From Oscillospiraceae bacterium (GTDB lineage Bacteria; Bacillota; Clostridia; Oscillospirales; Ruminococcaceae), in NCBI GenBank assembly GCA_017847995.1, contig JAGAPB010000072.1:1-39603 (forward strand): 39,603 nucleotides of DNA. Reading direction: 5' to 3'. Below are positions 12,081 to 20,114 of this stretch, piece after piece. The notes under the pieces were generated by a model that was given only the letters and a program-made list of their open reading frames with translations, made no database searches and was not told the DNA's origin. The position numbers were made by a program, and so were the translations under genes. Each line of letters begins with the position of its first letter. Positions within the stretch are counted from its first letter, which is position 1.

Positions 12081-12995
12081 TCACTTTACCTCCAGCAGTT
12101 TCATGATAAGGGCCATGCGGATGTATTTGCCGCACAGAGCCTGGCGGAAATAGCAGGCGCGGGGGTCGCTGTCCAGTGCCTTTTCAATTTCGTTTACACG
12201 GGGCAGGGGATGGAGCACGCTCATGGTGGCGGGGGCTTTTTCCATGCGGTCCACGGTCAGGATGTAGCTGTCCTTCAAACGCAGGTAGTCGGCTTCGTTG
12301 AAGAAGCGTTCCTTCTGCACACGGGTCATGTAGAGGACATCCAGGTTCTGCATGGCACTGTCCAGGTCCTGGGTTTCCACATAGGTCATGTTGTTGTGTT
12401 CCAGCACCTCGTGCTTTACATATTCGGGCAGACGCAGCTCTTCGGGAGAGATGAGCACGATCTTGATGTCCTTGTAGCGGGAAAGGGCGGTGATGAGGGA
12501 ATGAACGGTGCGGCCAAACTTAAGGTCGCCGCAGAAGCCGATGGTCAGACCGTCGATGTGGCCCTTTTCGCGGGTGATGGTCAGCAGGTCGGTCAGGGTC
12601 TGGGTGGGATGGTTGTGGCCGCCGTCGCCTGCGTTGATGATGGGCACGCCCGAAACCTGGCTGGCAACCATGGGGGCGCCTTCCTTGGGGTGACGCATGG
12701 CAATGATGTCGGCATAGCAGCTTACGACCTGGATGGTGTCGCCCACGGTTTCACCCTTGGAGGTGGAGCTGTTGGCGGCATCGGAAAAACCGATGACATG
12801 GCCGCCCAGTTCATACATGGCAGTTTCGAAGCTGAGGCGGGTGCGGGTGGAAGGTTCAAAGAAGAGAGTGGCCAGCTTTTTGCCATGGCACTTTTCGGCA
12901 TAATCGGCGGGATGGTCGATGATGTCGTTGGCGGTGGCGATCAACTGGTCGATCTCGGCAGGGCTCAAGTCAAGAATGTCGATGAGATGACGCAT
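12081..12995 (-). CDS. pyrB: Aspartate carbamoyltransferase catalytic chain
   Basis: 304 residues, the usual PyrB length. It joins carbamoyl phosphate and aspartate, the first committed step of pyrimidine synthesis. Visible sites are the carbamoyl-phosphate loop FFEPSTRTR (45-53), the mobile-loop lysine (K80 in SSTSKGE), HPTQ (129-132) and HPLPR near residue 265. GGAGG lies ten bases before the ATG at 12995. The gene follows a leader peptide and a strong hairpin with a T-run at 13035-13080, so it is probably controlled by attenuation. pyrB and pyrI form one operon. Confidence 0.97.
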   Translation of the reverse strand: MRHLIDILDLSPAEIDQLIATANDIIDHPADYAEKCHGKKLATLFFEPSTRTRLSFETAMYELGGHVIGFSDAANSSTSKGETVGDTIQVVSCYADIIAMRHPKEGAPMVASQVSGVPIINAGDGGHNHPTQTLTDLLTITREKGHIDGLTIGFCGDLKFGRTVHSLITALSRYKDIKIVLISPEELRLPEYVKHEVLEHNNMTYVETQDLDSAMQNLDVLYMTRVQKERFFNEADYLRLKDSYILTVDRMEKAPATMSVLHPLPRVNEIEKALDSDPRACYFRQALCGKYIRMALIMKLLEVK

Positions 12996-13034
12996 AACAA
13001 AAATACCTCCTGTCGGGAAATTAATTTACCTCTG

Positions 13035-13080
13035 AAAAAAAGCACCGGCCGTTCCATCCAAAGGAAGAAACACCGATGCC
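13035..13080 (-). terminator. Attenuator hairpin upstream of pyrB
   Basis: On the minus strand a long interrupted hairpin (GCATCGG with CCGGTGC, then GTTTC with GGAAC, then TCC with GGA, loop TTT) runs from 13080 to 13042. It is followed by seven T (13041-13035). It begins six bases after the stop of the leader ORF and ends about 40 bases before pyrB. A terminator placed between promoter and gene in this way is the layout of an attenuator. Confidence 0.8.
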
Positions 13081-13085
13081 AAACA

Positions 13086-13148
13086 CTATAAAAGATAAAA
13101 GCAAAGAAAAAAGGAGATTTCCTTTCGCTTGTTGACTTGATGCAGCAT
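13086..13148 (-). CDS. pyrL: pyrBI leader peptide, 20 residues
   Basis: ATG at 13148 with a strong ribosome site (GAAGGAGG, 7 bases upstream) and TAG at 13086-13088. The peptide starts MLHQVNKRKE and ends in Phe/Leu/Tyr-rich residues (SFFLCFYLL) because its second half is a U-rich tract. An AAAGGA/TCCTTT mini-hairpin sits at the head of that tract and could act as a pause signal. In the enteric pyrBI model, low UTP stalls RNA polymerase in such a tract, so the translating ribosome catches up and blocks the terminator hairpin. Here the stop codon lies just before the hairpin, which suits that mechanism. The symbol is by analogy; the peptide has no similarity to the E. coli leader that I can claim. 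Confidence 0.72.
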   Translation of the reverse strand: MLHQVNKRKEISFFLCFYLL

Positions 13149-13205
13149 GGAAAAACCTCCTTCAACTTTGTTGTTATCCTGCCAAAGCGGCAATCTTCGA
13201 CCATA

Positions 13206-13234
13206 ATATTATCCTACCAAAGGGCGACAGTCAA
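13206..13234 (-). promoter_or_regulatory. Promoter of the pyrBI leader
   Basis: TTGACT (13234-13229), 17 bases, TAATAT (13211-13206) on the minus strand. The predicted start near 13199 gives a leader of about 200 bases before pyrB, containing the leader ORF and attenuator. Confidence 0.7.
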
Positions 13235-13316
13235 GCCCTAAAACGGTCTCCTGAAATTTTTGTAGCTTCGCACAATATCCCCCCGTTTCCGGGAAGGGTT
13301 TAGGACAGTTTAGCGG

Positions 13317-13973
13317 TCAGATCCAGAAATCTTCGGGCAGCTCGGAAAGGTCCTTTAAAAACAGGTCGCACAGGCTGGTGTATTCGGGACCAAAGTTGGT
13401 GGCTGGCTGCCGGATGCCCACCAGGAAAAGGTTGGCGTCCTTGGCGGCTTTCATGCTATAGCCGGTATCTTCGAACACCACCGCGCGGGCGGGGTCGGCC
13501 CCGGCCTTTTCAATGGCCATCAGGTAGAGGTCGGGGAAGTGCTTGTCGGTGCCTTCGTCGGTGGAGGAAAGGAAGTGCTGGATCAGATGTGCCACACCAA
13601 GGCGTTCCAGTACGGCCTTGGCCCGCACGATGGGGGTGCCGGTGGCCAGGCAGCAGGGGATGCCCATGGCGTTCAGCTTTTCCAGCAGCTCCCGGGCACC
13701 GGGCAGCAGGGTGACGCGGGTGCGGTAGCACTCGTCGGCATATTCAAACACTTCCCTGGCGATCTGCTCGGCGGTAATGCCCAGATCATAGTGGCTGAGC
13801 AGATAGGCGGCGCTTCCCTCCAGTTCGTTGAAGGAAACAGCCTGCTTGTCCTCTTCGGTATAAGCAAAACCGCGGTCGGTCAGGATCTTAAGCTTGGCCT
13901 CGGTCCAGATCCAGGCGGAATCGATCAGGGTCCCATCCATGTCAAAAACGGCACAGTCAAAACGCACCGGCAA
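13317..13973 (-). CDS. HAD-family phosphatase, copy 1 (beta-phosphoglucomutase-like)
   Basis: 218 residues, a Rossmannoid HAD fold with a helical cap. Motifs: DMDGTLIDS (nucleophile D11, acid/base D13), an ATGT motif II at about residue 108, and VVFEDTGYSMKAA (motif IV). Such proteins dephosphorylate small sugar phosphates or nucleotides; the substrate is unknown. This is the last of three tandem paralogues and diverges most from the other two (for example an SSTDEGTDKHFPD segment). It starts nine bases after the copy 2 stop and is preceded by AAAGGAGG. Confidence 0.85.
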   Translation of the reverse strand: MPVRFDCAVFDMDGTLIDSAWIWTEAKLKILTDRGFAYTEEDKQAVSFNELEGSAAYLLSHYDLGITAEQIAREVFEYADECYRTRVTLLPGARELLEKLNAMGIPCCLATGTPIVRAKAVLERLGVAHLIQHFLSSTDEGTDKHFPDLYLMAIEKAGADPARAVVFEDTGYSMKAAKDANLFLVGIRQPATNFGPEYTSLCDLFLKDLSELPEDFWI

Positions 13974-13982
13974 GTCCTCCTT

Positions 13983-14642
13983 TCAGTCCTGCCAAAAATC
14001 GGCGGGCAGGCAGGTGAAGTCATCGATGAACCAGTTGCAGAAGGGGGCCACCTCTTGGGCGGTGCCGTCCGAGGCGGGCTCGTTGATGCCGGTGGTCAAA
14101 AATCCGGCCCCTTTGGCGGCGCGCAGGGCATAGCCCGCGTCATCAAACACCACGGCGCGTCCCGGCTCCACCCCGGCGCGGCGGGCGGCCTCCAAAAAGC
14201 AGTCGGGGAAGTGCTTGCTTTTTCCGCCCACCATCTCGCAGGTGACGATGAGATCCAGCTCTTTATCCAGCCCCAAACGGGCCAGCACAGGCTGGATCCA
14301 TTCCAGGTTGGAGGCGGTGCCCAGGCAGCAGGTGATGCCGCGGCGGTGCAGCTCCTGCAAAAACTCCATGGCGCCCTTTTTCAGGTCAACGGTGTTGCCG
14401 TAGTGGTAGGCCACCGAACGAAGCACCTCGTCCATGGCCTGCTGGGGGGTAAGGCCGGTGGGCCATTCCCGGCTGAGGGCCTTGCTGCTGTCGGGCAGCT
14501 CCATGCTTTTCAGGTAACGTTCGTCCTCGGCGGTGCAGGGGATGCCCCGGGAGGTCAGTACCTCGGTCTTTACTCGGGTCCACATTTTTTGGGAATCGAT
14601 CAAGGTTCCATCCAAATCAAAAATCGCACAATCAAACTTCAT
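13983..14642 (-). CDS. HAD-family phosphatase, copy 2
   Basis: 219 residues. Nucleophile motif DLDGTLIDS (D9, D11), motif II GTAS and motif IV VVFDDAGYALRAA. It starts at ATG 14642 (AAAGGA nine bases upstream); the open frame extends further up but would run into copy 3. It keeps SREWPTGLTPQQ, which is nearly identical in copy 3, so copies 2 and 3 are the closest pair. Substrate unknown. Confidence 0.85.
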   Translation of the reverse strand: MKFDCAIFDLDGTLIDSQKMWTRVKTEVLTSRGIPCTAEDERYLKSMELPDSSKALSREWPTGLTPQQAMDEVLRSVAYHYGNTVDLKKGAMEFLQELHRRGITCCLGTASNLEWIQPVLARLGLDKELDLIVTCEMVGGKSKHFPDCFLEAARRAGVEPGRAVVFDDAGYALRAAKGAGFLTTGINEPASDGTAQEVAPFCNWFIDDFTCLPADFWQD

Positions 14643-14662
14643 GGTAAAAAATCCTTTTCGTT

Positions 14663-15319
14663 TCAGTTTTGCCAAAAATCGGCAGGCAGTTGGGTAAAGT
14701 CGTCGATCACCCAGTCGCACATGGCGCGCATCTGCCGGTCGTCTCCGTCCGAGGTGGGTTCGGTGATGCCCACCACCCGGAAACCCGCCTGTTTGGCGGC
14801 CTTTACGCTGTAGCCGCTGTCTTCAAACACTACGGTATGTTCGGGGCTGGCCCCGCAGCGGCGGGCGGCTTCCAGATATACATCGGGGAAGTGCTTGTTG
14901 CGCCCCACCATGTGGGCGGTGACGATGTGGTCCAGCAGCCTGTCCAGTCCAAGGCGCTGCAGCAGGGGCAGGAACATCCTTTCCCACGAGGCGGTGGCCA
15001 GGCAGCAGGGAATGCCCATATCGTGCAGCTGCTGCAGCAGTTCGGGGGCCCCTTTTTTGGGCGGGATGGTTTGGGCATAGTGATAGGCCATCGTGGCCAA
15101 TATTTCCTCCTCCACCTGTTGGGGGGTGAGCCCGGTGGGCCAATCCCGGCTGAGATGATGGGTGATCTCGGGAAATTCCATGGACATGATGGCAAGCCGC
15201 TGCTGCTCCGAAAGGACCATTCCCCGGTCCTCCAAAACCTTTGTTTTGGCCATGGTCCACATCTTTTGGGAATCCACCAGGGTTCCGTCCAAATCAAAGA
15301 TGGCACAAGCAAGCTTCAT
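14663..15319 (-). CDS. HAD-family phosphatase, copy 3 (first in the operon)
   Basis: 218 residues. DLDGTLVDS (D9, D11), motif II ATAS and motif IV VVFEDSGYSVKAA. The start at 15319 is chosen because GGAAAGGGG precedes it and because MKLACAIFDLDG lines up with MKFDCAIFDLDG of copy 2; the ATG at 15379 would lie within the promoter. Copy 2 follows after a 20-base gap. Confidence 0.85.
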   Translation of the reverse strand: MKLACAIFDLDGTLVDSQKMWTMAKTKVLEDRGMVLSEQQRLAIMSMEFPEITHHLSRDWPTGLTPQQVEEEILATMAYHYAQTIPPKKGAPELLQQLHDMGIPCCLATASWERMFLPLLQRLGLDRLLDHIVTAHMVGRNKHFPDVYLEAARRCGASPEHTVVFEDSGYSVKAAKQAGFRVVGITEPTSDGDDRQMRAMCDWVIDDFTQLPADFWQN

Positions 15320-15350
15320 GGAATTTCCCCTTTCCTTCTTTCTGCCCTCC

Positions 15351-15379
15351 AGTATACTCCACAGTTTGGGCAAAGGCAA
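15351..15379 (-). promoter_or_regulatory. Promoter of the three-HAD operon
   Basis: TTGCCT (15379-15374), 17 bases, TATACT (15356-15351) on the minus strand, about 31 bases before the start of HAD copy 3. Confidence 0.65.
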
Positions 15380-15396
15380 GAACGGCCATCCGTTTT

Positions 15397-15606
15397 TCAG
15401 GGGCCGGAGGAGGCCTCTTCGGGGGCGGGGGAGTCTTCCGCACAGCCGCAGGCGTGCTCGGCTTCCTCAGGTGGACAGGCCGACTTTTCTTCGCAAACGG
15501 TCCTGCGTTTTTTGGCGGCGCGGCGGTCCTGCAGATATTCTCCCAGCAAAAAGCAAAGGGTCAAAATAACGGTGTATCCCACAATGATCCAAAAAAGTTC
15601 CGGCAT
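15397..15606 (-). CDS. Small single-pass membrane protein of unknown function
   Basis: 69 residues. One hydrophobic helix (about residues 4-22, ending LCFLLGEYL) is followed by a basic stretch (DRRAAKKRR) and an acidic, Cys-containing tail. This suggests the N-terminus outside and the tail in the cytoplasm. AAAAGGAGG lies five bases before the ATG, which supports expression. It diverges from the SleB-like gene. I do not recognise a family. Confidence 0.6.
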   Translation of the reverse strand: MPELFWIIVGYTVILTLCFLLGEYLQDRRAAKKRRTVCEEKSACPPEEAEHACGCAEDSPAPEEASSGP

Positions 15607-15727
15607 AGAGTCCTCCTTTTGGTTTTTATTATCATCCTATGCCTTTTTGTCATGGGTGGTTACGGGGATAAGGGACTGTTTTTTGGGGAAAATGGAACCA
15701 AAGCAAAGGGTTGGGAGTGATTTTGGT

Positions 15728-16438
15728 ATGACGGTAAAAACCGTGATGAAAATGCTGGTGATCGGAGCGCTGAATATTTTGGTCATCGCCTTGGCGGTGT
15801 ATTTGGGACAGGTGGACATGAAGACTATGGAACAGCCCGAAACGGTGCAGGCCCTTTCTCAGCAGGGCAGCCGAGGCCAGGAGGTGCGCAATATTCAAAG
15901 CCGCCTGAAGGCCTGGGGTTACTACTCCGGTTCGGTGGACGGCATCTATGGCAGCAAGACGGTGGCTGCGGTCAAAAAGTTCCAGAAAAAGCACAACCTG
16001 CGGGTGGACGGCATTGCCGGCCCTGCCACCCTCAGCGCCATCGGCCTGCCCACGGGGGCCTCCTCGGGCGGTGTGAACGGCTATTCCCAGTCGGATTATC
16101 AGCTATTGGGGCGCATCATCTCGGCCGAAGCCCGGGGCGAAAGCTACACCGGACAGGTGGCGGTGGGGGCGGTGGTGCTCAACCGGGTGAAAAGCACCTC
16201 CTTCCCCGACAGCATTTCCGGGGTGATCTATCAAAAGGGGGCCTTCACCGCCGTTACCGACGGACAGTTTGACCAACCGGTTTCTTCCACCAGCCTGAAG
16301 GCTGCCCGGGATGCCATGGCAGGATGGGACCCCAGCGGCGGGGCGCTGTATTACTACAATCCCGCCAAAACCAGCAATGCCTGGATGCATTCCCGTCCGG
16401 TCATCACCACCATCGGCAGCCACCGCTTCTGCAGTTGA
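15728..16438 (+). CDS. SleB-like cell-wall (cortex-lytic) hydrolase with peptidoglycan-binding domain
   Basis: 236 residues. An uncleaved anchor or signal helix lies at about residues 7-26. A PG_binding_1 domain follows (about 45-100, VRNIQSRLKAWGYYSG...DGIAGPATL) and then a Hydrolase_2/SleB catalytic domain (about 122-236). The catalytic Glu is expected in IISAEARGE. SleB-type enzymes are lytic transglycosylases that degrade spore cortex at germination; CwlJ-like or vegetative roles are possible. ATG 15728 is preferred because GGGAG lies upstream and the signal-like N-terminus follows at once; ATG 15692 in the same frame is an alternative. There is no ypeB next to it. Confidence 0.85.
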   Translation: MTVKTVMKMLVIGALNILVIALAVYLGQVDMKTMEQPETVQALSQQGSRGQEVRNIQSRLKAWGYYSGSVDGIYGSKTVAAVKKFQKKHNLRVDGIAGPATLSAIGLPTGASSGGVNGYSQSDYQLLGRIISAEARGESYTGQVAVGAVVLNRVKSTSFPDSISGVIYQKGAFTAVTDGQFDQPVSSTSLKAARDAMAGWDPSGGALYYYNPAKTSNAWMHSRPVITTIGSHRFCS

Positions 16439-16463
16439 CAGGGCGGGGCTGCGGGGATAAAAT
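16435..16463 (+). promoter_or_regulatory. Promoter of the YbaK gene, overlapping the upstream stop codon
   Basis: Consensus TTGACA (16435-16440), 17 bases, TAAAAT (16458-16463). The -35 box contains the TGA stop of the SleB-like gene. Confidence 0.8.
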
Positions 16464-16496
16464 GAGGATAGTATTTTCTGCTGCGGAGGGACCCCT

Positions 16497-16982
16497 ATGG
16501 CCAAGGACAAGGAAAACAAAACAAATGCCATGCGCATCATTGAATCGGCGGGCATCGCTTTTACGACCCACAGCTATGAAAGCGACGGCAAGGCCGTGGA
16601 CGGCGTTACCGTGGCAGGCAAGCTGGGCAAATCGCCCGACGAGATTTACAAGACCCTTGTGACCAAGGGCAGCGCCAGGGACCCCTATGTATTCGTTGTG
16701 CCGGCAGCGGCCGAGCTGGATCTGAAAAAAGCCGCCAAAGCGGTGGGGGAGAAGGCGGTTGCCATGATCCCCGTGGCCGACATCAACAAGCTGACCGGCT
16801 ATGTGCGGGGCGGCTGCAGCCCGGTGGGCATGAAGAAGCAGTATGTTACCGTCATCCACACGGCGGCCCGGGAACTGCCCACCATCACTGTAAGCGCCGG
16901 GCGCATTGGCCGCCAGGTGGAACTGAACGCCGACGATCTGGCACGGCTGATCGATGCCAAATTTGCCGATATCACAAGATGA
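16497..16982 (+). CDS. ybaK: Cys-tRNA(Pro)/Cys-tRNA(Cys) deacylase YbaK
   Basis: 161 residues, a YbaK/EbsC-type trans-editing domain. It hydrolyses Cys mischarged onto tRNA(Pro) in the cytoplasm. Diagnostic features are the KTLVTKG strand, the catalytic Lys region and GYVRGGCSPVGMKK at about residues 100-113. GGAGGG lies upstream of ATG 16497. It is monocistronic, with its own promoter and a terminator just after the stop. Confidence 0.92.
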   Translation: MAKDKENKTNAMRIIESAGIAFTTHSYESDGKAVDGVTVAGKLGKSPDEIYKTLVTKGSARDPYVFVVPAAAELDLKKAAKAVGEKAVAMIPVADINKLTGYVRGGCSPVGMKKQYVTVIHTAARELPTITVSAGRIGRQVELNADDLARLIDAKFADITR

Positions 16983-16989
16983 AAAAGAG

Positions 16990-17023
16990 CGGGAGCTTAC
17001 CGTTGTGGCAAGCTCCCGTTTTT
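16990..17023. terminator. Bidirectional terminator between ybaK and the AraC-type gene
   Basis: A perfect 9-bp stem (cgggagctt 16990-16998, aagctcccg 17010-17018) with TTTTT on the plus side and CTCTTTTTC on the minus side. Confidence 0.88.
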
Positions 17024-17027
17024 GTGT

Positions 17028-18227
17028 TTAAATACGGCCTTTGTAAAAACGATATTTGCTGGGTGAAACACCGGTGAACTTTTTGAACACACGGGCAAAG
17101 TAGCTTTGATCCTCAAAACCGCAGGCATTGGAGATGTCCACCAGATTGTCTTTGGTCTCCAGCAGCAGGACCTTGCTTTCCTCCACGCGAACGCGGTTGA
17201 TATAGCTGATAAGAGATTCTCCTGTTGCTTCCTTGAAAAGGCTGCTGAGATAGCCGGGACTGAGAAAGACCTGGGCGGCAACGCTTTCCAGACTGATTTT
17301 TTCGGAGTAGTTCTTTTGAATGTATTTTTTAACATTGAAGATCACATTGGCGTGTTTAGCCTGCTGGAATTCGAAGGTGTAGTCGATGAAACGACGCAGC
17401 ACGGCTGTCAGCCAGGAATAAAGCTGGTCAACGGTGCGGAAACGCATGATCTCAGATACATAGTCCCCTTCCCCAAAAACTTCCTGCGAGTCGGCTCCGG
17501 CATCCATCGAGGCACGGGAGATGACCACCATCAGCTCGATGGAACGACGCTTGACGATCTCCAGGTCTCCGCCGCTGGTAGAATAGACGTGGTCAAATAG
17601 TTTGTCCAGCAGTTCTTTTGCGCCGTTGCTGTCCTTCTGGCAGATCATCTGGTGCAGCATCTGTTCGTCCTTCAGGGGATATACCGTTTCGGGCAGGTCA
17701 GAATAGTTCATGGCCTTCAGCCGGTTTTTGCGGCTGTTGTAGCGCAGTGAGGTGAAAGCCTCGTTTTCGGAAAGGGAACGGCACACAAGGGAAACGATGT
17801 GCCCCAGAGAGTTCATTTCCTGGGTGCTTTGGACCACAAGGGATTCGGCATCAAAACGCACCGAATAGTCCTGCAGGCGGTCAAGGGTCTCTTCCTTTTC
17901 TTCTTCCAGCAGGGTAGGGCCTGCCACCAGGCCGCCCACCAGCTCGCCATATTCATCTGAAATGTAGCCAGCGATGAAAGAAAGCCCCAGGGGACAATAG
18001 TAGAAATAGTAGCCGCCCCAGCGGTAGGATTCGTTGCAGCCATAGGCATGGGTGGAGCGGGCACGGCATTTGATAAACCCGCAGGTGTCGCAGATGCTTT
18101 CATAACGGTCCTCGGGGTCACGCAGGATATGCTTTGTTTCGGCATCAACAACGCAGCAATCCACCTTGCTGATGTTTTTGATATCTTTGCTGCACCGCAA
18201 ACAGCGGCGGATCAAATCTTCTTTCAT
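17028..18227 (-). CDS. PocR-domain AraC-family transcription regulator
   Basis: 399 residues. The N-terminal part (about 5-170) matches the PocR ligand-binding domain: Cys pairs in CLRC, CDTCGFIKC and YGC, then YYFYYCPLGLSFIAGYI. The C-terminal part (about 295-395) is a double helix-turn-helix AraC DNA-binding domain ending ARVFKKFTGVSPSKYR. PocR domains sense small diols or similar carbon compounds; the Cys cluster may bind metal. GGAGGAAGAGG precedes the ATG. It lies 46 bases after the kinase-like gene on the same strand, so the two are probably co-transcribed. It is the obvious regulator of the divergent island up to 24.2 kb. Confidence 0.88.
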   Translation of the reverse strand: MKEDLIRRCLRCSKDIKNISKVDCCVVDAETKHILRDPEDRYESICDTCGFIKCRARSTHAYGCNESYRWGGYYFYYCPLGLSFIAGYISDEYGELVGGLVAGPTLLEEEKEETLDRLQDYSVRFDAESLVVQSTQEMNSLGHIVSLVCRSLSENEAFTSLRYNSRKNRLKAMNYSDLPETVYPLKDEQMLHQMICQKDSNGAKELLDKLFDHVYSTSGGDLEIVKRRSIELMVVISRASMDAGADSQEVFGEGDYVSEIMRFRTVDQLYSWLTAVLRRFIDYTFEFQQAKHANVIFNVKKYIQKNYSEKISLESVAAQVFLSPGYLSSLFKEATGESLISYINRVRVEESKVLLLETKDNLVDISNACGFEDQSYFARVFKKFTGVSPSKYRFYKGRI

Positions 18228-18273
18228 AATATTTCCTCTTCCTCCGGGGCTTTTTTCAGCCGGGTCGTCTTAT

Positions 18274-19821
18274 TCAGCGGAACCGTCTGGAGAGTTCTTT
18301 GTTCACATCCTTTAGGGTCCCCTGAAGTTTTGAATAAATATTCTGGAAAAGGTCGTCATACCGCTTGTGGTTTTCCTGGTTAGGTTCATAGATTTTTACG
18401 TCGGTACGTACAGCGTCGATGGCCTCCTGCTCGCTGGCGTAAACACCGGTTCCCAGACCGGCAATCATGGCAGCGCCCAAGGGGGTAACCTCATACAGGG
18501 AGGGAACCTCCAGCCGACAGCCGGTTACGTCAGCCTTGTTCTGCATCCAAAACTTGTTGCGGGCAGCGCCGCCGGTGGCGACAATGCGCGTGGGGACACC
18601 AAGATTATAGTGGGTGAAGGAGTCTACCATCATTCGGAACTGGTAGTCAAGCCCTTCGATAACACTGCGGATCATATCACGCTTGGCAACCGCGTTGTGC
18701 AGCCCCACAAAGGCACCCATCGAGGTGGGATCGTGACAGGGGGCGCCTGCGCCTGTGAAGTGGGGGAGAAACATGCAGCCGTTGCTGCCCACTGTGGATT
18801 TTTCGCATACCCGGGCAATGATGTCCCAAACCGAGGTGTCTTCGGCCCCGGCAATCATCTTTTCTTCGGCACAAAGGTTTTTGCGCATCCATTCGGTCAT
18901 GTCACCGCTGACAGTACTGCCAACATAGCAGCATTTGTCCTTCACCACATGCCCTTCCAGGTAAAATCCGCTTTCGAAAAGATCTTCGGTGATGCGGATC
19001 TTGTCGGTGGCCAGCACCAGCATTTCCCATGCGCCTGTGATATCCAGAAGCACCGACTGGTCAATGGCCCCCGAAGCAAAGGCGGCGCAAATATAGTCGT
19101 GGCCGCCCAGCACCACCTGAGTTTTGGGTGAAAGTCCGGTTTCCTTTGCCACAATGGGAAGAATGGTGCCCAGCACCTGTCCCGACTGGAATGCCTTGGG
19201 AAAGATGGACTTGGAGATGGCGGCTTCCTTCAGAATATCTCCGCACCAGTCATGGGTGCGCAGGTCAAAGGCCGAGGTACAGGTCGCCATGGAATAGTCG
19301 GTAGCCTTTTCGCCGCAAAGCATAAAATTGATGTAATCCTCGATCAGCAGCCATTTGTCGGTTTGGGCCAAAATATCGGGATGGTTTTCTTTCATCCAGA
19401 TCATGCGGTAGATGGTATCGATGTGCATGGTCTGTTTCCCGGTGCGTTTGAAAACATTTTCAGACCCGATCTCGCGGGTAAAGCGCTCAAACTGGGGAAT
19501 GGTGCGGGGACAGTGCCACGAGATCATGGGGTAAAGGGGTGTTCCGTCGCGGCCAAGGGGAAGTCCGTCCATGCCAAAACCGGTGACAGCTACTGCTTTG
19601 ATCTCTTCCACATCTGAAACCTGGGTGGTAGCATCCATAATGGTATAGACCACATTATCCCAAATTCGCTTGGGATCCCAAACGCTCCAGGTGGGTTGGG
19701 TTTTGTCATTGTAGGTCAAAGGCGTAGGCTGAGAACTGGAAGCGACCATTTTGCCGTTTTCATTATATACGACGGCCATTATGTTATTTGAACCCAAGTT
19801 GATACCCATTAAGTATGACAT
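18274..19821 (-). CDS. FGGY-family kinase paralogue with degenerate nucleotide loops (possible pseudokinase)
   Basis: 515 residues, aligning end to end with the FGGY kinase at 22667-24214. FGGY enzymes phosphorylate sugars or polyols. The phosphate-1 loop, GIDLGSTSIKA in the paralogue, reads GINLGSNNIMA here, with N8, N12, N13 and M15 replacing D8, T12, S13 and K15. D8 and K15 match Asp10 and Arg17 of E. coli GlpK. The phosphate-2 Thr is also lost (TGAW, A264, against TGTW). The proposed catalytic base in GGHDY (D242) and the C-terminal adenosine motif (ATGGAARN) are kept. It may bind ligand without phosphorylating, or work poorly. GAGAGG lies upstream of the ATG, and the PocR/AraC gene follows. 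A TATAAT-like -10 at 19878-19883 has no good -35, which fits activator control. Confidence 0.88.
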   Translation of the reverse strand: MSYLMGINLGSNNIMAVVYNENGKMVASSSQPTPLTYNDKTQPTWSVWDPKRIWDNVVYTIMDATTQVSDVEEIKAVAVTGFGMDGLPLGRDGTPLYPMISWHCPRTIPQFERFTREIGSENVFKRTGKQTMHIDTIYRMIWMKENHPDILAQTDKWLLIEDYINFMLCGEKATDYSMATCTSAFDLRTHDWCGDILKEAAISKSIFPKAFQSGQVLGTILPIVAKETGLSPKTQVVLGGHDYICAAFASGAIDQSVLLDITGAWEMLVLATDKIRITEDLFESGFYLEGHVVKDKCCYVGSTVSGDMTEWMRKNLCAEEKMIAGAEDTSVWDIIARVCEKSTVGSNGCMFLPHFTGAGAPCHDPTSMGAFVGLHNAVAKRDMIRSVIEGLDYQFRMMVDSFTHYNLGVPTRIVATGGAARNKFWMQNKADVTGCRLEVPSLYEVTPLGAAMIAGLGTGVYASEQEAIDAVRTDVKIYEPNQENHKRYDDLFQNIYSKLQGTLKDVNKELSRRFR

Positions 19822-19997
19822 GGTGTTCCTCTCTTTTCGTCTTAAGTTTTGGGGGTGTTTACATAGGATCCTTCTATATTATATTTTAGGGTTTTGGCAT
19901 TCCTGTTTTCTATAAAGATTTTTAAAAATCTTAAAAATTTTAGCATTATTTTCGGATACATGTTTTAGCAAAAAAAGAGCGGTTATATACAAAAGAA

Positions 19998-20030
19998 AAA
20001 TGGATGTGGCAAGGCCACATCCATTTTTTG
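19998..20030. terminator. Bidirectional terminator after the binding-protein gene
   Basis: A perfect 11-bp stem (atggatgtggc 20000-20010, gccacatccat 20014-20024) and a 3-base loop, with T-runs on both strands. It separates the binding-protein gene from the kinase-like gene on the minus strand. The rest of 19822-20114 is AT-rich and shows no gene. Confidence 0.88.
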
Positions 20031-20114
20031 TGTTCATCTAATCAAAACATACCGCACTCGTAAGTTTCGATTAAATCTTAGGAGCAATCAAAAAATTCAA
20101 TTGTAATTCAAAGA

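Noticed and set aside
12965..13204. Open frame of 79 codons running through the pyrB leader into pyrB
   Set aside because: It has no ribosome site at its ATG and starts almost at the predicted transcription start. The 20-codon ORF at 13086-13148 has a strong site and fits the attenuator geometry better.
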